From positions 62,001 through 126,000 of the forward strand of contig VWZX01005772.1 in NCBI GenBank assembly GCA_013399015.1: a stretch of DNA of 64,000 bases, written 5' to 3'. The notes under the pieces are model-generated. The model had not been told where the DNA came from, ran no database searches, and saw only the letters and a list, made by a program, of their open reading frames with translations. Below, one piece after another: positions 32,184 through 43,269 of the stretch. Origin of the DNA: Galbula dea. Taxonomy: Eukaryota > Chordata > Aves > Piciformes > Galbulidae. Numbering within the stretch: position 1 is the stretch's first letter; each line of letters begins with the position of its first letter. The position numbers and the translations under genes were made by a program.

Positions 32184-33008
32184 ATGTGCTCTACCGGTTG
32201 TTGCTCTACCAGATGCTGCTCTGTCGTGAAGAGCAAAACAGTGTGCTGCAGCCAGCCATGCCAGAAGACCATCTGCTGCAACCCATGCCAGAAGACCATC
32301 TGCTGCAACCCATGCCAGAAGACCGTCTGCTGCGACCCATGCCAGAAGTCCATCTGCTGCGACCCATGCCAGAAGCCCTGCTGTGACCCCTGCTGCTGCG
32401 ACCCATGCCAGAAAACTGTCTGCTGTGACCCTTGCCAGAAGCCTTGCTGTGACCCATGCCAGCAGTGCTGTGACCCGTGCCAGCAGTGCTGTGACCCATG
32501 CCAGCAGTGTTGTGATCCATGCCAGAAGGCCTGCTGTGACCCATGCCAGCAGTGCTGTGACCCGTGCCAGCAGTGCTGTGACCCATGCCAGAAACCCTGC
32601 TGTGACCCGTGCCAGCAGTGCTGTGACCCGTGCCAGAAGGCCTGCTGTGACCCATGCCAGCAGTGCTGTGACCCGTGCCAGAAGGCCTGCTGTGACCCGT
32701 GCCAGCAGTGCTGTGACCCGTGCCAGAAGCCCTGCTGTGACCCGTGCCAGCAGTGCTGTGACCCGTGCCAGCAGTGCTGTGACCCCTGCCAGCAGTGCTG
32801 TGACCCGTGCCAGAAGCCCATCTGCTGCACCAAGGTGTGCCAGAAGTCTGTCTGCTGCTGTGGCCAACGCCCCTGCTGCTGCTCTGGCTGTCTGTCTTGC
32901 TGCTCCTACATGGTGAAGAAGAAGCCTGTCGTGGTGTGTTGCAGCCCCATGAGGAGGTATTGCATCCCCATCCAGCAGTGCTGTGCCAGTATCAAGAAGT
33001 CTTGCTGA
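32184..33008 (+). CDS. EDCRP: Epidermal differentiation cysteine-rich protein, 274 aa
   Basis: Extremely Cys-rich structural protein comparable to hair keratin-associated proteins; bird EDCRP is associated with feathers (family knowledge). The acceptor GTGTTTCAG ends at 32144, and the start MCSTGCCSTRCCSVVKSKTV follows at 32184. The centre is about 24 units of CC(D/N)PCQ plus QQ, KP, KA or KTV/KTI (7-9 residues each). The C-terminal 60 residues are different: ICCTKVCQKSVCCCGQRPCC, then a basic segment MVKKKPVVVCCSPMRRYC and IKKSC. Roughly four in ten repeat residues are Cys, with Gln and Lys in each unit. The high identity between units at DNA level (CTGTGACCCGTGCCAGCAG) implies recent homogenisation, so the unit count may be unreliable in the assembly. 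The intron 31428-32144 contains the CR1 at 31585. An antisense frame of 360 codons is a by-product of the repeat. Confidence 0.92.
   Translation: MCSTGCCSTRCCSVVKSKTVCCSQPCQKTICCNPCQKTICCNPCQKTVCCDPCQKSICCDPCQKPCCDPCCCDPCQKTVCCDPCQKPCCDPCQQCCDPCQQCCDPCQQCCDPCQKACCDPCQQCCDPCQQCCDPCQKPCCDPCQQCCDPCQKACCDPCQQCCDPCQKACCDPCQQCCDPCQKPCCDPCQQCCDPCQQCCDPCQQCCDPCQKPICCTKVCQKSVCCCGQRPCCCSGCLSCCSYMVKKKPVVVCCSPMRRYCIPIQQCCASIKKSC
32262..32826 (+). repeat. EDCRP: CCDPCQ coding minisatellite inside EDCRP
   Basis: Tandem 21-bp units (some 27 bp) coding CCDPCQQ/CCDPCQK(P/A). The 21-bp type is almost perfect from 32430 on, while the 5' units are longer and more diverged (CCNPCQKTI), suggesting growth from the 3' side. 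Confidence 0.85.
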
Positions 33009-33333
33009 GCCAACCACAGCTCCAAATGCAGCTCTGCCACCTCCCACCTCTGATGTCCACCAAGAAGAGGCACAAGGAGGTGGAAACTTCCTCATTTGCT
33101 TCTGGTTCACCTGATGACGGCGTAAACACCTTGAGGTTTCCTTCTTGTTTCAGACCTTTCTTTCTGTCCTTCAGTTCTTGAACATCTGCAAGGCACTTGA
33201 GTATCTCCAGCCTTGTGTGAGGCTAAGAGTTATTAGATATTAGTGGGGGTGTTCATTCTCTTCTTGGTGTGTGGGACCTGGGATACCTTTTGCTGTCAGT
33301 GTCATCCTCCTTTTTCTCTCTTGACTTGTAGAC

Positions 33334-33339
33334 AATAAA
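33334..33339 (+). terminator. EDCRP: Polyadenylation signal of EDCRP
   Basis: AATAAA, 326 bp after the stop. Confidence 0.7.
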
Positions 33340-33349
33340 ACTTAGCATG

Positions 33350-34499
33350 AAGCAAAATGCAAAACCTTGTCTTTTGGTTGTTCTTCCATCCCTTTGCCCA
33401 AAATATGTCCTCATCCCAGAGCCACTTCTTCTGCCTTCAGCCAGGGTCCTGCTGGCTAGGGACATGGAGTAGTGCATCACCATGGTAGCTCCGTACAGTA
33501 GTACTGCAGACCTGTGGTGCAGTAGAACATTTAGGAACAAAGATCTGCTCAGCCACGCTTCCCATTGGCATAAAGACAGCAAGAAGAGTGCTGTGATCCC
33601 TTCTTGCTCCTACTGGTCCTCTTCCTCAGCTCAATTTTAACTATAAGGTCAATCAGACTCAAAGGACAAAAGCAGGAAACACTCCACTCCATAAGATGCA
33701 TACAGCCCTGCTACTGGAATAGGTATCTCAGTAGGAATTCACTACTCACTCAACAGCAGGCACCATCTCCTTCCATCTGTCATCTTCCAAAACCCAAATT
33801 TCATACAAGACCTTAAAATAGGTGAATTATTTTTTCTGTGAGCAGAGATTTTCAGAGGCAGCCTTCCTGGATTACCAGCAGTGGAATGAAACCCAAGTGT
33901 TAGCATGCAACTTAAAAGCTGCATTCCCAAAATAGCACACCCATGAGTCAACAACATCTTTTCCACCTGCCTGGGACTTCCTTTACTATTAAAATTCAGG
34001 ACTCTGTTGGGAATTGCATGTCTCAGGAAAATGCCTTGAGCACTCTCTTGATTGCTTCCCTCAACCAGATCTTCAGAGCATAAGCAGAGTCTGCATTAGA
34101 ATAATCTTCTCCACCACCTTAGCCTCTTCTGAAAGCATTACTCAGATCTTCAGGAGCTTTATATTAGTAGGTACATCAGGTACAATGCTCTGGATGAGGA
34201 CACCCTATGCCATACCATGGCAGAGCCATCCTCTGTTAGAAGTGTATTCTGTTAAGGAAATCTTGTGCATATTAATCCCCTCAGATGCTGGGAAAGCTGC
34301 TGTGACACATTCCTTGCCATTCACAAAGGTCCTACAGCTCTCAAAGTCACCATGGAGGTGTACAATGACATCATGGCAGGGCATCTAAAAGGGATTTGGT
34401 GGAGAAGATGTTTTCTTTCTGACCCAAGTATCCATTCACTGCCTCAATGTCTGTGTAAGACTCTGATTAGTAGCAGAGTTCACAACCATTCCTAAAGAA
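33350..34499. other. Intergenic, no gene seen
   Basis: No EDC-type frame. The 124-codon frame at 34014-34388 has ordinary composition and no promoter. Confidence 0.4.
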
Positions 34500-34945
34500 G
34501 ACATGGAGCTGGGGGAGCAAGGCCAGAGGAGGCCACAGAGATGAGCTGAGGGCTGGAAGCTCTCTGCTGGGAGGCCAGGCTGAGAGACTTGAGCCTGGAG
34601 AGGAGAAGGCTCCAGGGAGAGCTTCCTGCAGCCTGGCAGGGCTTAGGAGAGAGACTTTGGAGCAGGAGGTGTTGGGCCAGGCCAAGGGGAGATGGTTTGG
34701 GACTGAATGAGGAGCTGGAGAGGAGAGAGAAGGTTGGTGCTGAGGGTGGGGAGACCCTGGCCCAGGTTGGCCAGAGAAGTGGGAGGAGATGTCCCATGCC
34801 TGGAAGCATCCCAGGTCAGGTTGGTTGGGGCTGTAAGCAACCTGCTCTAGCTGGAGATGTCCCTTCTGCCTGCAGGGGGTTGCACTAGGTGACCTCTAAA
34901 GGTCCATTCCTGCCTAAACCAGTCTGGGATTCTGTGATTCTAACC
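34500..34945 (+). mobile_element. CR1 LINE 3' fragment
   Basis: CATGGAGCTGGGGGAGCAAG, CCATGCCTGGAAGCATCCC, CTAGGTGACCTCTAAAGGTC, tail GATTCTGTGATTCTAA; same subfamily as 24275. Confidence 0.88.
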
Positions 34946-35317
34946 CAGGGATCATCTTAGCCAATATGGCATCAATAAAGCCTGATAAGAAGGTGATGAA
35001 TGACTTCATTCAGTGGAGGACATGTCTGAGGGTTTACCCAAAGAGAGCATTACTTCCTGCAGGCAGGTGTCTGGCCATTACCATGGGACCAAAACAATGC
35101 TCCCCTAGGGAGAATTCCAGGACACTCAATGTCATAGGAGGTCATGGTCACTTCTTGGGAAGAAACTACGTGTCCCAGCCCTCTGGCCTCACCTGCCACC
35201 TCTCCAGCCTCATTCAGAGTCTGCTGAAGATGATGGCAACCTTTGCTTGCCATGAATAGATGCTGTCTCAGCAGCATCTCCTATTATATTGATGTCTCCT
35301 TTCTTCACTGACTGCTG

Positions 35318-35362
35318 GCCTTTATGATCTTAGAGGTCTTTTCCAACCTAAAGGATTCTAAG
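35318..35362 (+). mobile_element. CR1 LINE tail
   Basis: TGATCTTAGAGGTCTTTTCC and AACCTAAAGGATTCTAAG. Confidence 0.7.
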
Positions 35363-35369
35363 ATCAAAT

Positions 35370-36334
35370 AAAAACTCCCTCAACACCTTCTTCTTCTTAC
35401 TTGGAGCTCTCCTGGCTCTGTACATGGTCACAATTCCTTCCCCTACCCCCAAGCCTCTTTGATAACATCTGCCTTGGCTCCAACCATCTCCTCCACTTCC
35501 TCCTAGCTGCTCAGCCAAGCTTTGCATGCACAGGAGTCAAAACAACTGTTGGGTGCCTGAACCCTGTGAGATCCATGCTGTGCTCCTGAAGTAGAGAAGA
35601 AAGGCATGGAGAAGTTCACTTAGGATTGGATTTCCAAGCCTTGAACCTCATGTTTGCTCCAGTCACACACTGAGTGAGCACTCCACTGTGACCATCACAA
35701 ATGCCATTAAATATAAATTGTTTTGGCCTTGCAGATCTTGGAGATCATCTCAGAAGTTGGAGTGGACAGAAACAACAGGGCAAAAAAAAAGCCAACATGT
35801 GTGCTCTACTGTTTGATTTAGACTTCCTCCATCCCTTCCATGGATGGAAATGAGAACAATTCTTAATAGTTTAGGAGAAATAAGAAGTAGAGGGTGTGAG
35901 GATCAAGCAGTGTGGAAGAAGACCCAAGACTGAGAAAGGAGAAACTCTTCAGTCTCATCTTTGACCACGTAACCACCTCCCAGAGGCAGGAAAAACAATC
36001 AAAGGATTCCCTTTGACCGATAATTTCCAGTGATCCCTAAAAAATCTCAGCCAAGCACAGAAGGGACACATGAGGGTGACATCCACAAGTTCCAGGCATG
36101 GTTCTCCCACTGCTTCAGCACCTGCCTTGCCCCCAGGCACATTGGGAAGTGTCTCTGTGTCTCGAGGTCATTCCTTGGAGCCATCTCAGGTCCCTACCAA
36201 CACAAGTTCATACGACCAATTACGGTGAAGAATTGAGGTGGTGAGCAAACACAAAGAGGTAAAGATTAGATGCCCTAAGACATCTGGGAGGCATGTCCTG
36301 GGTGATACACCACGAAGTCTGAATTGCCAAAGAA
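35370..36334. other. Intergenic, no gene seen
   Basis: AACATGTGTGCTCTAC near 35794 mimics an EDC start, but the frame that follows is ordinary and short. Confidence 0.4.
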
Positions 36335-36444
36335 TGTCTCATTTCCAGGGGGGGTGGCTTTGAAGCATATAAAAGGTTCCTGGTCACAGTGGTCTTCATT
36401 CGCTCATCTCGGCTTCTCCTCTCTTGTCTTCACTGGTCAACAGG
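36335..36444 (+). promoter_or_regulatory. Promoter and noncoding exon 1, Asn/Cys gene 1
   Basis: Box TGTCTCATTTCC at 36335-36346, TATAAAA at 36368-36374, exon 1 about 36397-36444 (TTCATTCGCTCATCT...), donor GTAAGT at 36445. The exon-1 sequence TTCATTCGCTCATCT is shared with the gene at 39973. Confidence 0.78.
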
Positions 36445-36797
36445 GTAAGTCAGAGCTTACTCCTTGCCTTTTCTTCCCTACTTCTGTGTGCTTTTGTGGG
36501 AAACCAGACCAAGGTTTCCTCTACTGTCTGATTTGGGATTTATTTTTTTGAGAGACTGCTTTTGGGATCCACCTAGGTGGTTTCTTTCTGATGGAACCAG
36601 TGTTGGACAATATGCCAAACACTCTGGTGTCAACACAAAGATGTGGAGATCTCAGGGACAGTAGGGACTTCCCCATCAAGTTTGGGATGGACTTTGGGAT
36701 AAGAATGCTTTAAGCTGCCTAAAGTGGGAGATCCAGGCAGAGAAAAACAAAGACTCTTTCTGTTCCTTCCAGCTTTGCCTACACCACCACCACCACC

Positions 36798-37052
36798 ATG
36801 TCCAGTGGCTGCGGATGCTGCGGTGGAAATAACAACAACAGCTACACTGTGTGCTGCTACAACACCAAGAACTCTTGCTGCAAGAGGCCCATGTGCTGCT
36901 CACCCATGCAGTGCTGCTACCCCAGCACCTGCTGCATGCCCATGCAGAGCTGCTGCCCCAGCCCTTGCTGCATGCCCATGACTTGCTGCTACACCATGAG
37001 CAGCAATAACAACAACAACAACAGCTGCTGCAACTGCTGCGGTGGCAACTAA
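36798..37052 (+). CDS. Asn/Cys-rich EDC protein 1 (MSSGCGCCGG family), 84 aa
   Basis: Small Cys/Asn/Met/Pro protein of unknown exact role, presumably a disulfide-rich structural protein of keratinised appendages. The acceptor TTCCTTCCAG ends at 36772, followed by a CACCAC leader. The ends mirror each other: MSSGCGCCGGNNNN at the start, MSSNNNNNNSCCNCCGGN at the end. The middle carries CCKRPMCCSPMQCC and two CCMPM units. Asn runs are encoded by AAC/AAT repeats. About 21 of 84 residues are Cys. There is almost no charge apart from three Lys and one Arg. The intron is 36445-36772 (328 bp). The sister gene is at 40575. I do not recognise an established symbol. Confidence 0.87.
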   Translation: MSSGCGCCGGNNNNSYTVCCYNTKNSCCKRPMCCSPMQCCYPSTCCMPMQSCCPSPCCMPMTCCYTMSSNNNNNNSCCNCCGGN

Positions 37053-37361
37053 ACCCCAACGGCAAAGGGCAGGCAGATGCCTGCTGCTTCCTTCCTGCTT
37101 CAGTTGGTGTTGGATGTGGATAATGGATATGACCCTGAATGCTCTTTCTCCTTCTCTTAGAGGCTGTAGAACTTCTCTTCTTCTTCTGCCTTTGATAACC
37201 AAATGCTTGTAGCATCCTTCGATGTCATTACCTGCTGGAGGATGTGATTTCCCTTTGTAAGACCTAGTTCTGCTGTTGATGTTCCCCTTGGTGTATGGGA
37301 TGTTGAATTCTTTTCCTCTCTGTTTTGCTTCAATCTGTCTGGAAAAAAAAACAACAAAGCC

Positions 37362-37367
37362 AATAAA
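37362..37367 (+). terminator. Polyadenylation signal, Asn/Cys gene 1
   Basis: AATAAA, 310 bp after the stop; AATAAAATCTGTA is also present at the sister gene's signal. Confidence 0.72.
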
Positions 37368-37607
37368 ATCTGTAGTTCATGACCCTGCAAAGCTCCTGGT
37401 GGTTCTCTCTTTGCTAGCTGCTGAATCAGCACCGCTCCTATGGCATTGGCTTTCCCTTTGACTCTGCTGTTGGGATGCTCCTCTCCAGAAGGTGTTATCT
37501 GTGGGGGGGCTGCCTACACGAAGGAAATCCCTGATGCAGTTCTGAGCCTCTGCATAGGTCATTTCAAACACAAACTGAGTGCCTGCTACCTCTGTGAGTA
37601 ACGTTGC

Positions 37608-37702
37608 AACCTGGTCTAGTGGAAGGTGTCCCTGCCCATGATGGTGGAGTTTGACCTAAATGATGACCTTTAAGGTCCCTTCCAACCCAAACCATCCTGT
37701 GA
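37608..37702 (+). mobile_element. CR1 LINE 3' end
   Basis: AACCTGGTCTAGTGGAAGG, TTTAAGGTCCCTTCCAACCC and ATCCTGTGATT. Confidence 0.82.
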
Positions 37703-37709
37703 TTTCTCC

Positions 37710-39972
37710 TTCTGCTATAAAACTACAAAGAAACAGGAAGAAAACTGAAATGGTTGACACAGGCACATCCCAGCTAGGAAAGCTGCTTGTGTTTCAACCA
37801 GCTTGAGAACCTACAGACAGTCCCCTAGAAACAGTTTGACATTTATGAGCAAGAGGTCTTGCCCCTGCTAAAACATTGCCAGAGACAGAGTTGAAGTGTT
37901 AGAATGAGTGGTGAGAAACCTCCACCATCTTTGAGGAGTGACTGGGTCAGTGAGGGTTGTACCAAACCACAGCATGCAAGATCTGCATCACAGTCCTCAT
38001 TCTGTGCCCAGTGTCCCTGAAGGACTCTGTTTCCACATCACTTTAGTCCCTTCTCTGCATTAAGGTCCACAACCCACTCACCAAAGACCACTTGAGTATC
38101 TAGGTTACATGAATGGCTTCACACAACCCATCAGGGGTGGGAAAAGCCTACCTAGATCATCACATCTTCTTGCAGTTGCAGGATTTGCCAGGGAGAACTT
38201 TCCCTCTGCAGGCACAAGTGAAGTGTGCCACTTTGCTTCTGCCCCAATTAATTCCTTGTTAATTTAACAGCTTTTATAAGCAAGCAGTTCTCCTGTGCCT
38301 TCTCAGAGGAGATCTGCTGGGAAGGAAATGCCATGCATGTTCCTCTGCCCTGTCTGGAGAAGTTACAATTACATGCATTGCTTCTCCAGCATTTGGCTCA
38401 AGGAGTTGCTTTCATTCCAGGAAGGCCTGGGAAGGAGCTGGTGGCACTTACTGCAAGGACAAAGCAGCACTAAAATCACAATCAGCTCCACCTTCCACTG
38501 GGCAGAAAGCAAACCAAGGCCCCTGCCAGTATCTTTGAGACTGGCTGCAGCTCATCTAGGAGAACTCCTCTTTGGAGCACCCTAGGGATGCTGGAGGATG
38601 TCAGGCAGCAGGCAGGGAACTCGCCAGGCAGGCTCCACCATCCCCTCATTAGGCAGCACTCTTCTCAGAATCATATGGTGAGGTCTTCAGATGAGAGCTG
38701 CAATTTCACACCCTGGAAAGAATTCCTCCCAAATATCCTGTGTTCCTGCCAGCATCCAGCCCCACAGCAAAGTAGGTTGGAGGCAGTGGCTGGCATTCAA
38801 CAAGCATTCATCCACCCTGGCTCGGTTGCCCAAGGCTCTGCCTTACCTTGACTACCCTCTCTTCCTCCTCACCTCAGCAATGTCTCTTCCTCCATCCCTT
38901 CTGAGTCCCTGTCTCTCACATAGCTCCAAGACCCCAGTTAGGACCAGTTTTCTATGCTTTTCACATCTCTTCCACCTTCACCATCCTCTCATCCTCTTGG
39001 TCCATGCTGGGCTGTTTCATTGACTCACTCACAATGGGTCCTGCACAACCTCCAACACTAAATTCCCCTCCCTCCCTGCTGAGGAGCAAGTCCAGCTTGG
39101 TGCCAGGGTTCCAGCAACCAAGGAGATTTCAGCTGGATGCAAGGAGAAGCTGCAGAAGGGAGAGGTTGACCTGTAGTGCATCATGCCCTTGTCCCAGAGC
39201 CATGGCTTCCTGCATCACCTCTCACATAGGCGACACTGGAGTGACTATTCAATTCTGAGTTCAGAAACCCTTCAAGGAAAGCAGTCCCAGCACAGCAGAG
39301 GAGGAACTGGGGCACTCTTGTGCTAGTGATGTTCAAATGCAAACCAAAACCCACCCCTGGACTGGAGGATCTGCAAAAATTGAGGCAAGCCAAGAGACAA
39401 AACCAAATGGTTTTGGCATCACAAAGATTCTCTTAGCATGCATGAGGGCAAGATGATCTTGCACGGAGTCACGTGCAGGTGGCTGAGACCCAGGAGCAAG
39501 CATGACTGTCAACACATCCCCAACACATTGCTCCCTCCTCACGTGCCTGCCCTGTGACAGGAGCAAGCATTCCTTATTTTCATGCAATTGTCCAACTACT
39601 TCTTGCCAAGCCCAATCTGATGAAAGAGCCCAGCACGTGCCCAAAAGACACTACCTGAGGGGACAGTTTCACTGATTTGAGCATCAGCTGCTATTGAGTA
39701 AATCCCTTAGCATCTTTGACAGTCCTGGTCTGCATGTGTCCAATGTAGATAGGAGGATGCATTTGGTTTTGGGCTCCCTTGCAAGGTTGCAGAGAGGACG
39801 AATTCATTAGGACTCCTAGCAGCCCTTTGATTACCTGCAGGCTAAACCATCACAAGGCCAGGCAAAGGTGGTGATCACAAATAATAAGGCCAAGAGTAAA
39901 TACCAGGAGACACGTACAGCTAAAAAATATGGGTTGGGGTTAGTCAACAGGGGAATTCAGATGGTCAATGGC
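37710..39972. other. Intergenic, no gene seen
   Basis: About 2.2 kb of spacer. CTTTTATAAG at 38270-38279 gives a minus-strand TATAAAAG, but I find no exon on that strand. Open frames up to 110 codons lack EDC features. Confidence 0.4.
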
Positions 39973-40083
39973 TGTCTCACTTCCAGGAGGAAGGTACCTA
40001 GGACTATAAAAGGTCTTCTGGCCCCAGCTCGCTTCATTCGCTCATCTTCTCCTCCCTTAACCTCTCCTCACTCTTCAAGCAGG
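39973..40083 (+). promoter_or_regulatory. Promoter and noncoding exon 1, Asn/Cys gene 2
   Basis: Box TGTCTCACTTCC at 39973-39984, TATAAAA at 40005-40011, exon 1 about 40033-40083 with TTCATTCGCTCATCTTCTCC, donor GTAAGT at 40084. An AP-1-like TTAGTCA lies about 65 bp upstream of the TATA box. Confidence 0.78.
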
Positions 40084-40574
40084 GTAAGTGAGAGCATCTA
40101 AATCTTCCTTTTTTCCAGAATTAAAATGCTGTGGATATCTTAAAAGAGCATCCAGATATAGCTGGGTAGCTGGGCCAAGACTTAAATTGGGCTTTTATGA
40201 ACTATGTTCTAGGAATTCTGGGGATGAGCTAGAAGCATTAAGGGATGGAGAGGCTGCAGGAGTACCAGTCAGGCCCTGCAGAGCAAGGGGACCAAGAAGG
40301 TCTCAGGAAAGCCCAGAGTGAAGACTGTGTGCACTGTGATTCTTGCTAAGACACTAGAAGTGCTCTGGTACAAGTGGGTGGGCAGGAGAGAAGACAGAGA
40401 GAAGAGTCCCAAGCAAGATTTACCCCAAACAAAACAAGAACTCAAGTTCCAGATCCTTGAATCTCCAAATTTAGCATGAACAGAGCTTAGAATTGCTTTT
40501 CTAGTTCCAAATATCCTGCTCCCAGTCACAGCCAGACTCTCTCTGTTCCTTCCAGCTTTGCCTACGCCACCACC

Positions 40575-40802
40575 ATGTCCAGCGGCTGTGGATGCTGCGG
40601 TGGAAATAACAACAACAACAACAACTACACCGTGTGCTGCTACAGCACCCCAAGGTACTGCAAGAGGCCCATGTGCTGCTCACCCATGCAGTACTGCTGC
40701 CCCAGCCCTTGCTACATGCCCATGCAGGGCTGCTGCTACGTCATGAGCAGCAACAACAACAGCGGGAACAACAGCTGCTGCAACTGCTGCGGTGGCAACT
40801 AA
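40575..40802 (+). CDS. Asn/Cys-rich EDC protein 2 (MSSGCGCCGG family), 75 aa
   Basis: Close paralogue of the gene at 36798. The first 11 residues (MSSGCGCCGGN) and the last 8 (CCNCCGGN) are the same, with the same KRPMCCSPMQ block. It lacks one Cys-rich internal block and has a longer Asn run at the start (seven Asn, AAC repeats). The acceptor TTCCTTCCAG plus CTTTGCCTAC leader, and the first 3' UTR bases after the stop (ACCCCAACGGCAAA), are almost identical to gene 1, so the duplication is recent and covers the whole transcription unit. The intron is 40084-40555. Confidence 0.87.
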   Translation: MSSGCGCCGGNNNNNNNYTVCCYSTPRYCKRPMCCSPMQYCCPSPCYMPMQGCCYVMSSNNNSGNNSCCNCCGGN

Positions 40803-41119
40803 ACCCCAACGGCAAAAGGCAGGCAGATGCCTGCTGCTTCCCTCCTGGCTCAGTCGCTGTTGGATATAGACGTGGATGTTGCTATGGATATGACCCTGAA
40901 TGCTCTTCCTCCTTCACTTAGAGGCTGTAGATCTTCTCTTCCTCATCTGCTCTTAGTCACCTGATGCTTGTGATGTTCCTCTGAAGTCCCTCCCCGCTGG
41001 TGGATGTGATTTCCCTTTGTAAGCGCTAGCCCTGCTGTTGATGTTCCTCTTGATGTTTAATGCTGTGCATGTGTTATGCTCCCTTTTCTTGCTTTAATCT
41101 CCAATTAGTCATGAGAGAC

Positions 41120-41125
41120 AATAAA
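41120..41125 (+). terminator. Polyadenylation signal, Asn/Cys gene 2
   Basis: AATAAA, 318 bp after the stop. Confidence 0.72.
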
Positions 41126-41284
41126 ATCTGTAAGTTCTAGCACTGCAAACTTCTGCTATATGTTTATTCATTTGTTTGTGTCTTCAGCTATAGCTCTGCT
41201 CTGGGACCTCTTCAGCATTTGCTTCATTTCTGAGCACACTACTAGAGGTAGTACTTAGGGACTTGGTTTAGTCTCAGGGGCATG

Positions 41285-41372
41285 GGTTTAGAGGATGGTG
41301 ATAGGTTGATGGTTGGACTTGATGATCTTGGAGGTCTCTTCCAACCTTGATAAGTCTGTGATTCTGTGATAA
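41285..41372 (+). mobile_element. CR1 LINE 3' tail
   Basis: TAGGTTGATGGTTGGACTTG, ATGATCTTGGAGGTCTCTTC, GTCTGTGATTCTGTGATAA. Confidence 0.85.
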
Positions 41373-41374
41373 TG

Positions 41375-43171
41375 AATTTGCCAACTCTTTCTCATGCTGC
41401 TGATGACATCACCCCAGCTTCTGCAGTCAACATCTTGGGTCAGACTCATCCAGGGGAAAGTAACACTTGCTAATGTTAGTAGGTTCCCTAAGCTGCAGGA
41501 TTATCCTCTTGGCCCTGGAGTTTCATGTTCTCCTTCACCTGCTTATGGCTTTGAAGAGACACAGTCTGTGATGGAAGCTTCTGGAAGGTCCTAGGGTCAA
41601 AGCTGAGGTCTTGTTCTTGTTGTTAATGGAAATCTTTCCAGAGAATTTGCTGAGCTTTAAAGCAATCTTCTTAAGAGGCTTCATATCATGTCAGTAAGAT
41701 TAAATAGACCAGCAAGCATGGTCTGCATGGTAGAGAGGGAGAGGGAGGCACTGAGAGATGTGGAGGTGCAAGTCTAACCTGAAGGATCCAGAAGGAATAT
41801 TTCATTTCCTTTGGAATTCTGCTCAAATGTGGCAGATTTCAGGAGATCAGCTTCAGAAATAAAATGCTTTCACTTCCCAACTTGTAAAATCCTCAGGAAG
41901 GGAAGTGAACCCAAAACATGAAAAACAAACATGAAAAACAAACCATCCCAAAGCAGCATAATCTTGGGGCTCTAAGAATGAGTTCTAAATCAAATAATCC
42001 TTGTTGGCCCCTAACAGACACCGAGGTCTTCTCCATCCTTCCCTACAAGTCCTGTGAATTCCTGCAAGGAAATTACCTTTCTCCTGCAGCAAAAGAATAA
42101 ACTATCTCAGCAGCAGCAGCCAAGTCACCAGGTCCAAACACGTTCCCAGGAGCCACACCCCTGAATTCTGCACATGCTTTTCCCACTGATTCAAGCCCAA
42201 ATGCCACTGGAAAAACCTCTGAGCATCTCTTGCCGAGGCTCTACCTTGGAGTGAGCACATGGAAACACCTTCAGCCCTGGGGCTGCTGGGGAGATGCTTT
42301 GCTGGCACTTAAAAAATGCCTTGGCCCTCCACAGAAATGCAAAGTGGAGGAGGTAGATGGAAAATGAGTCAAGGCAGAAGTGTCAGAGAGGTGGACATGG
42401 TGCTTGGCAAAGGCTGGAATTGTTAGCTCCTGAGGTCAGCTCTCCTCTGCCATGTCCTCATTCTGGATTTGCAGCATGTAAAAGGGCTCTCAGAGTGGTG
42501 CCTGCTCACTTGAGAGAGGTGCTCCTCACTTGGAAGGGAATGAACTCCTTTAAAGAGAAGACTATCCACCCCATCCACAGCCTGATGTGGTCCACCACTG
42601 CTCCCTGGTGGGCTGGTGTCCATAGGTATCCTGTGTTCACAGCTCACCCATTCCAGTCATCCATACTCCACACAGGGCAACAACATCTACCTGCTAGTCA
42701 TCAAGGTCTTGATGTCACCCTTGAGTCCCTCCTCATCTCTCCAGCTGTCATGTCCCTTCTTTTCAATGCTAGGTTTTCCCCTGTTTTCTTTTAGCCCCAT
42801 TTGGGTACCTCTGCTCCACCAAATCATTCCAAAGCATAACTCACTGGTTACCAGGACCTGGGACTGGACACCAGGACCTATTTGTGGTTTTCCCACTGCC
42901 ACGACAGACTCCTTTTGGGCACATCAGTCAACATCAGGGCATTCCAGGTATCCTTATCCCAGGATCCCATCTGACTAACATGAGCTAACAGCGCATTCAA
43001 AGATGACCAATGGGAGAACTAATTAGATAATGGCCACTGCATATGCAAAGCGCCACGCTGACGTTACATCAAGGGAGATGCTAATTGCTGTTGATTAATC
43101 CAAGAGCAAGTGCCAGGAAAAATATCCCTACAGAAGTGGCACTCAGTGCTCAGCTATTAATTCCCAGGGCA
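41375..43171. other. Intergenic, no gene seen
   Basis: Contains a short direct repeat CATGAAAAACAAA twice at 41918-41943. The 145-codon frame at 42357-42794 has ordinary composition and a competing overlapping frame. CRE-like TGACGTTA near 43060 precedes the next promoter by about 140 bp. Confidence 0.4.
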
Positions 43172-43269
43172 TGCCTCATTTCCAAGAGAGTTCAACCACA
43201 TATAAAAGCTTTCGGCCCCAGCACTGTCCTCAAGACTCTCTGCTCAGCTCGTCCACCACCAGCCACAGG
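43172..43269 (+). promoter_or_regulatory. Promoter and noncoding exon 1, MHYYKG gene
   Basis: Box TGCCTCATTTCC at 43172-43183, TATAAAA at 43201-43207, exon 1 about 43230-43269, donor GTGAGT at 43270. Confidence 0.78.

Noticed and set aside
32028..33110. 360-codon antisense frame over EDCRP
   Set aside because: Mirror of the CCDPCQ coding repeat (ARVTALLA units); no splice or promoter context on the minus strand.
38272..38279. Minus-strand TATAAAAG as promoter of another gene
   Set aside because: No exon 1, donor, AP-1 site at the usual distance or EDC-type coding exon on that strand.
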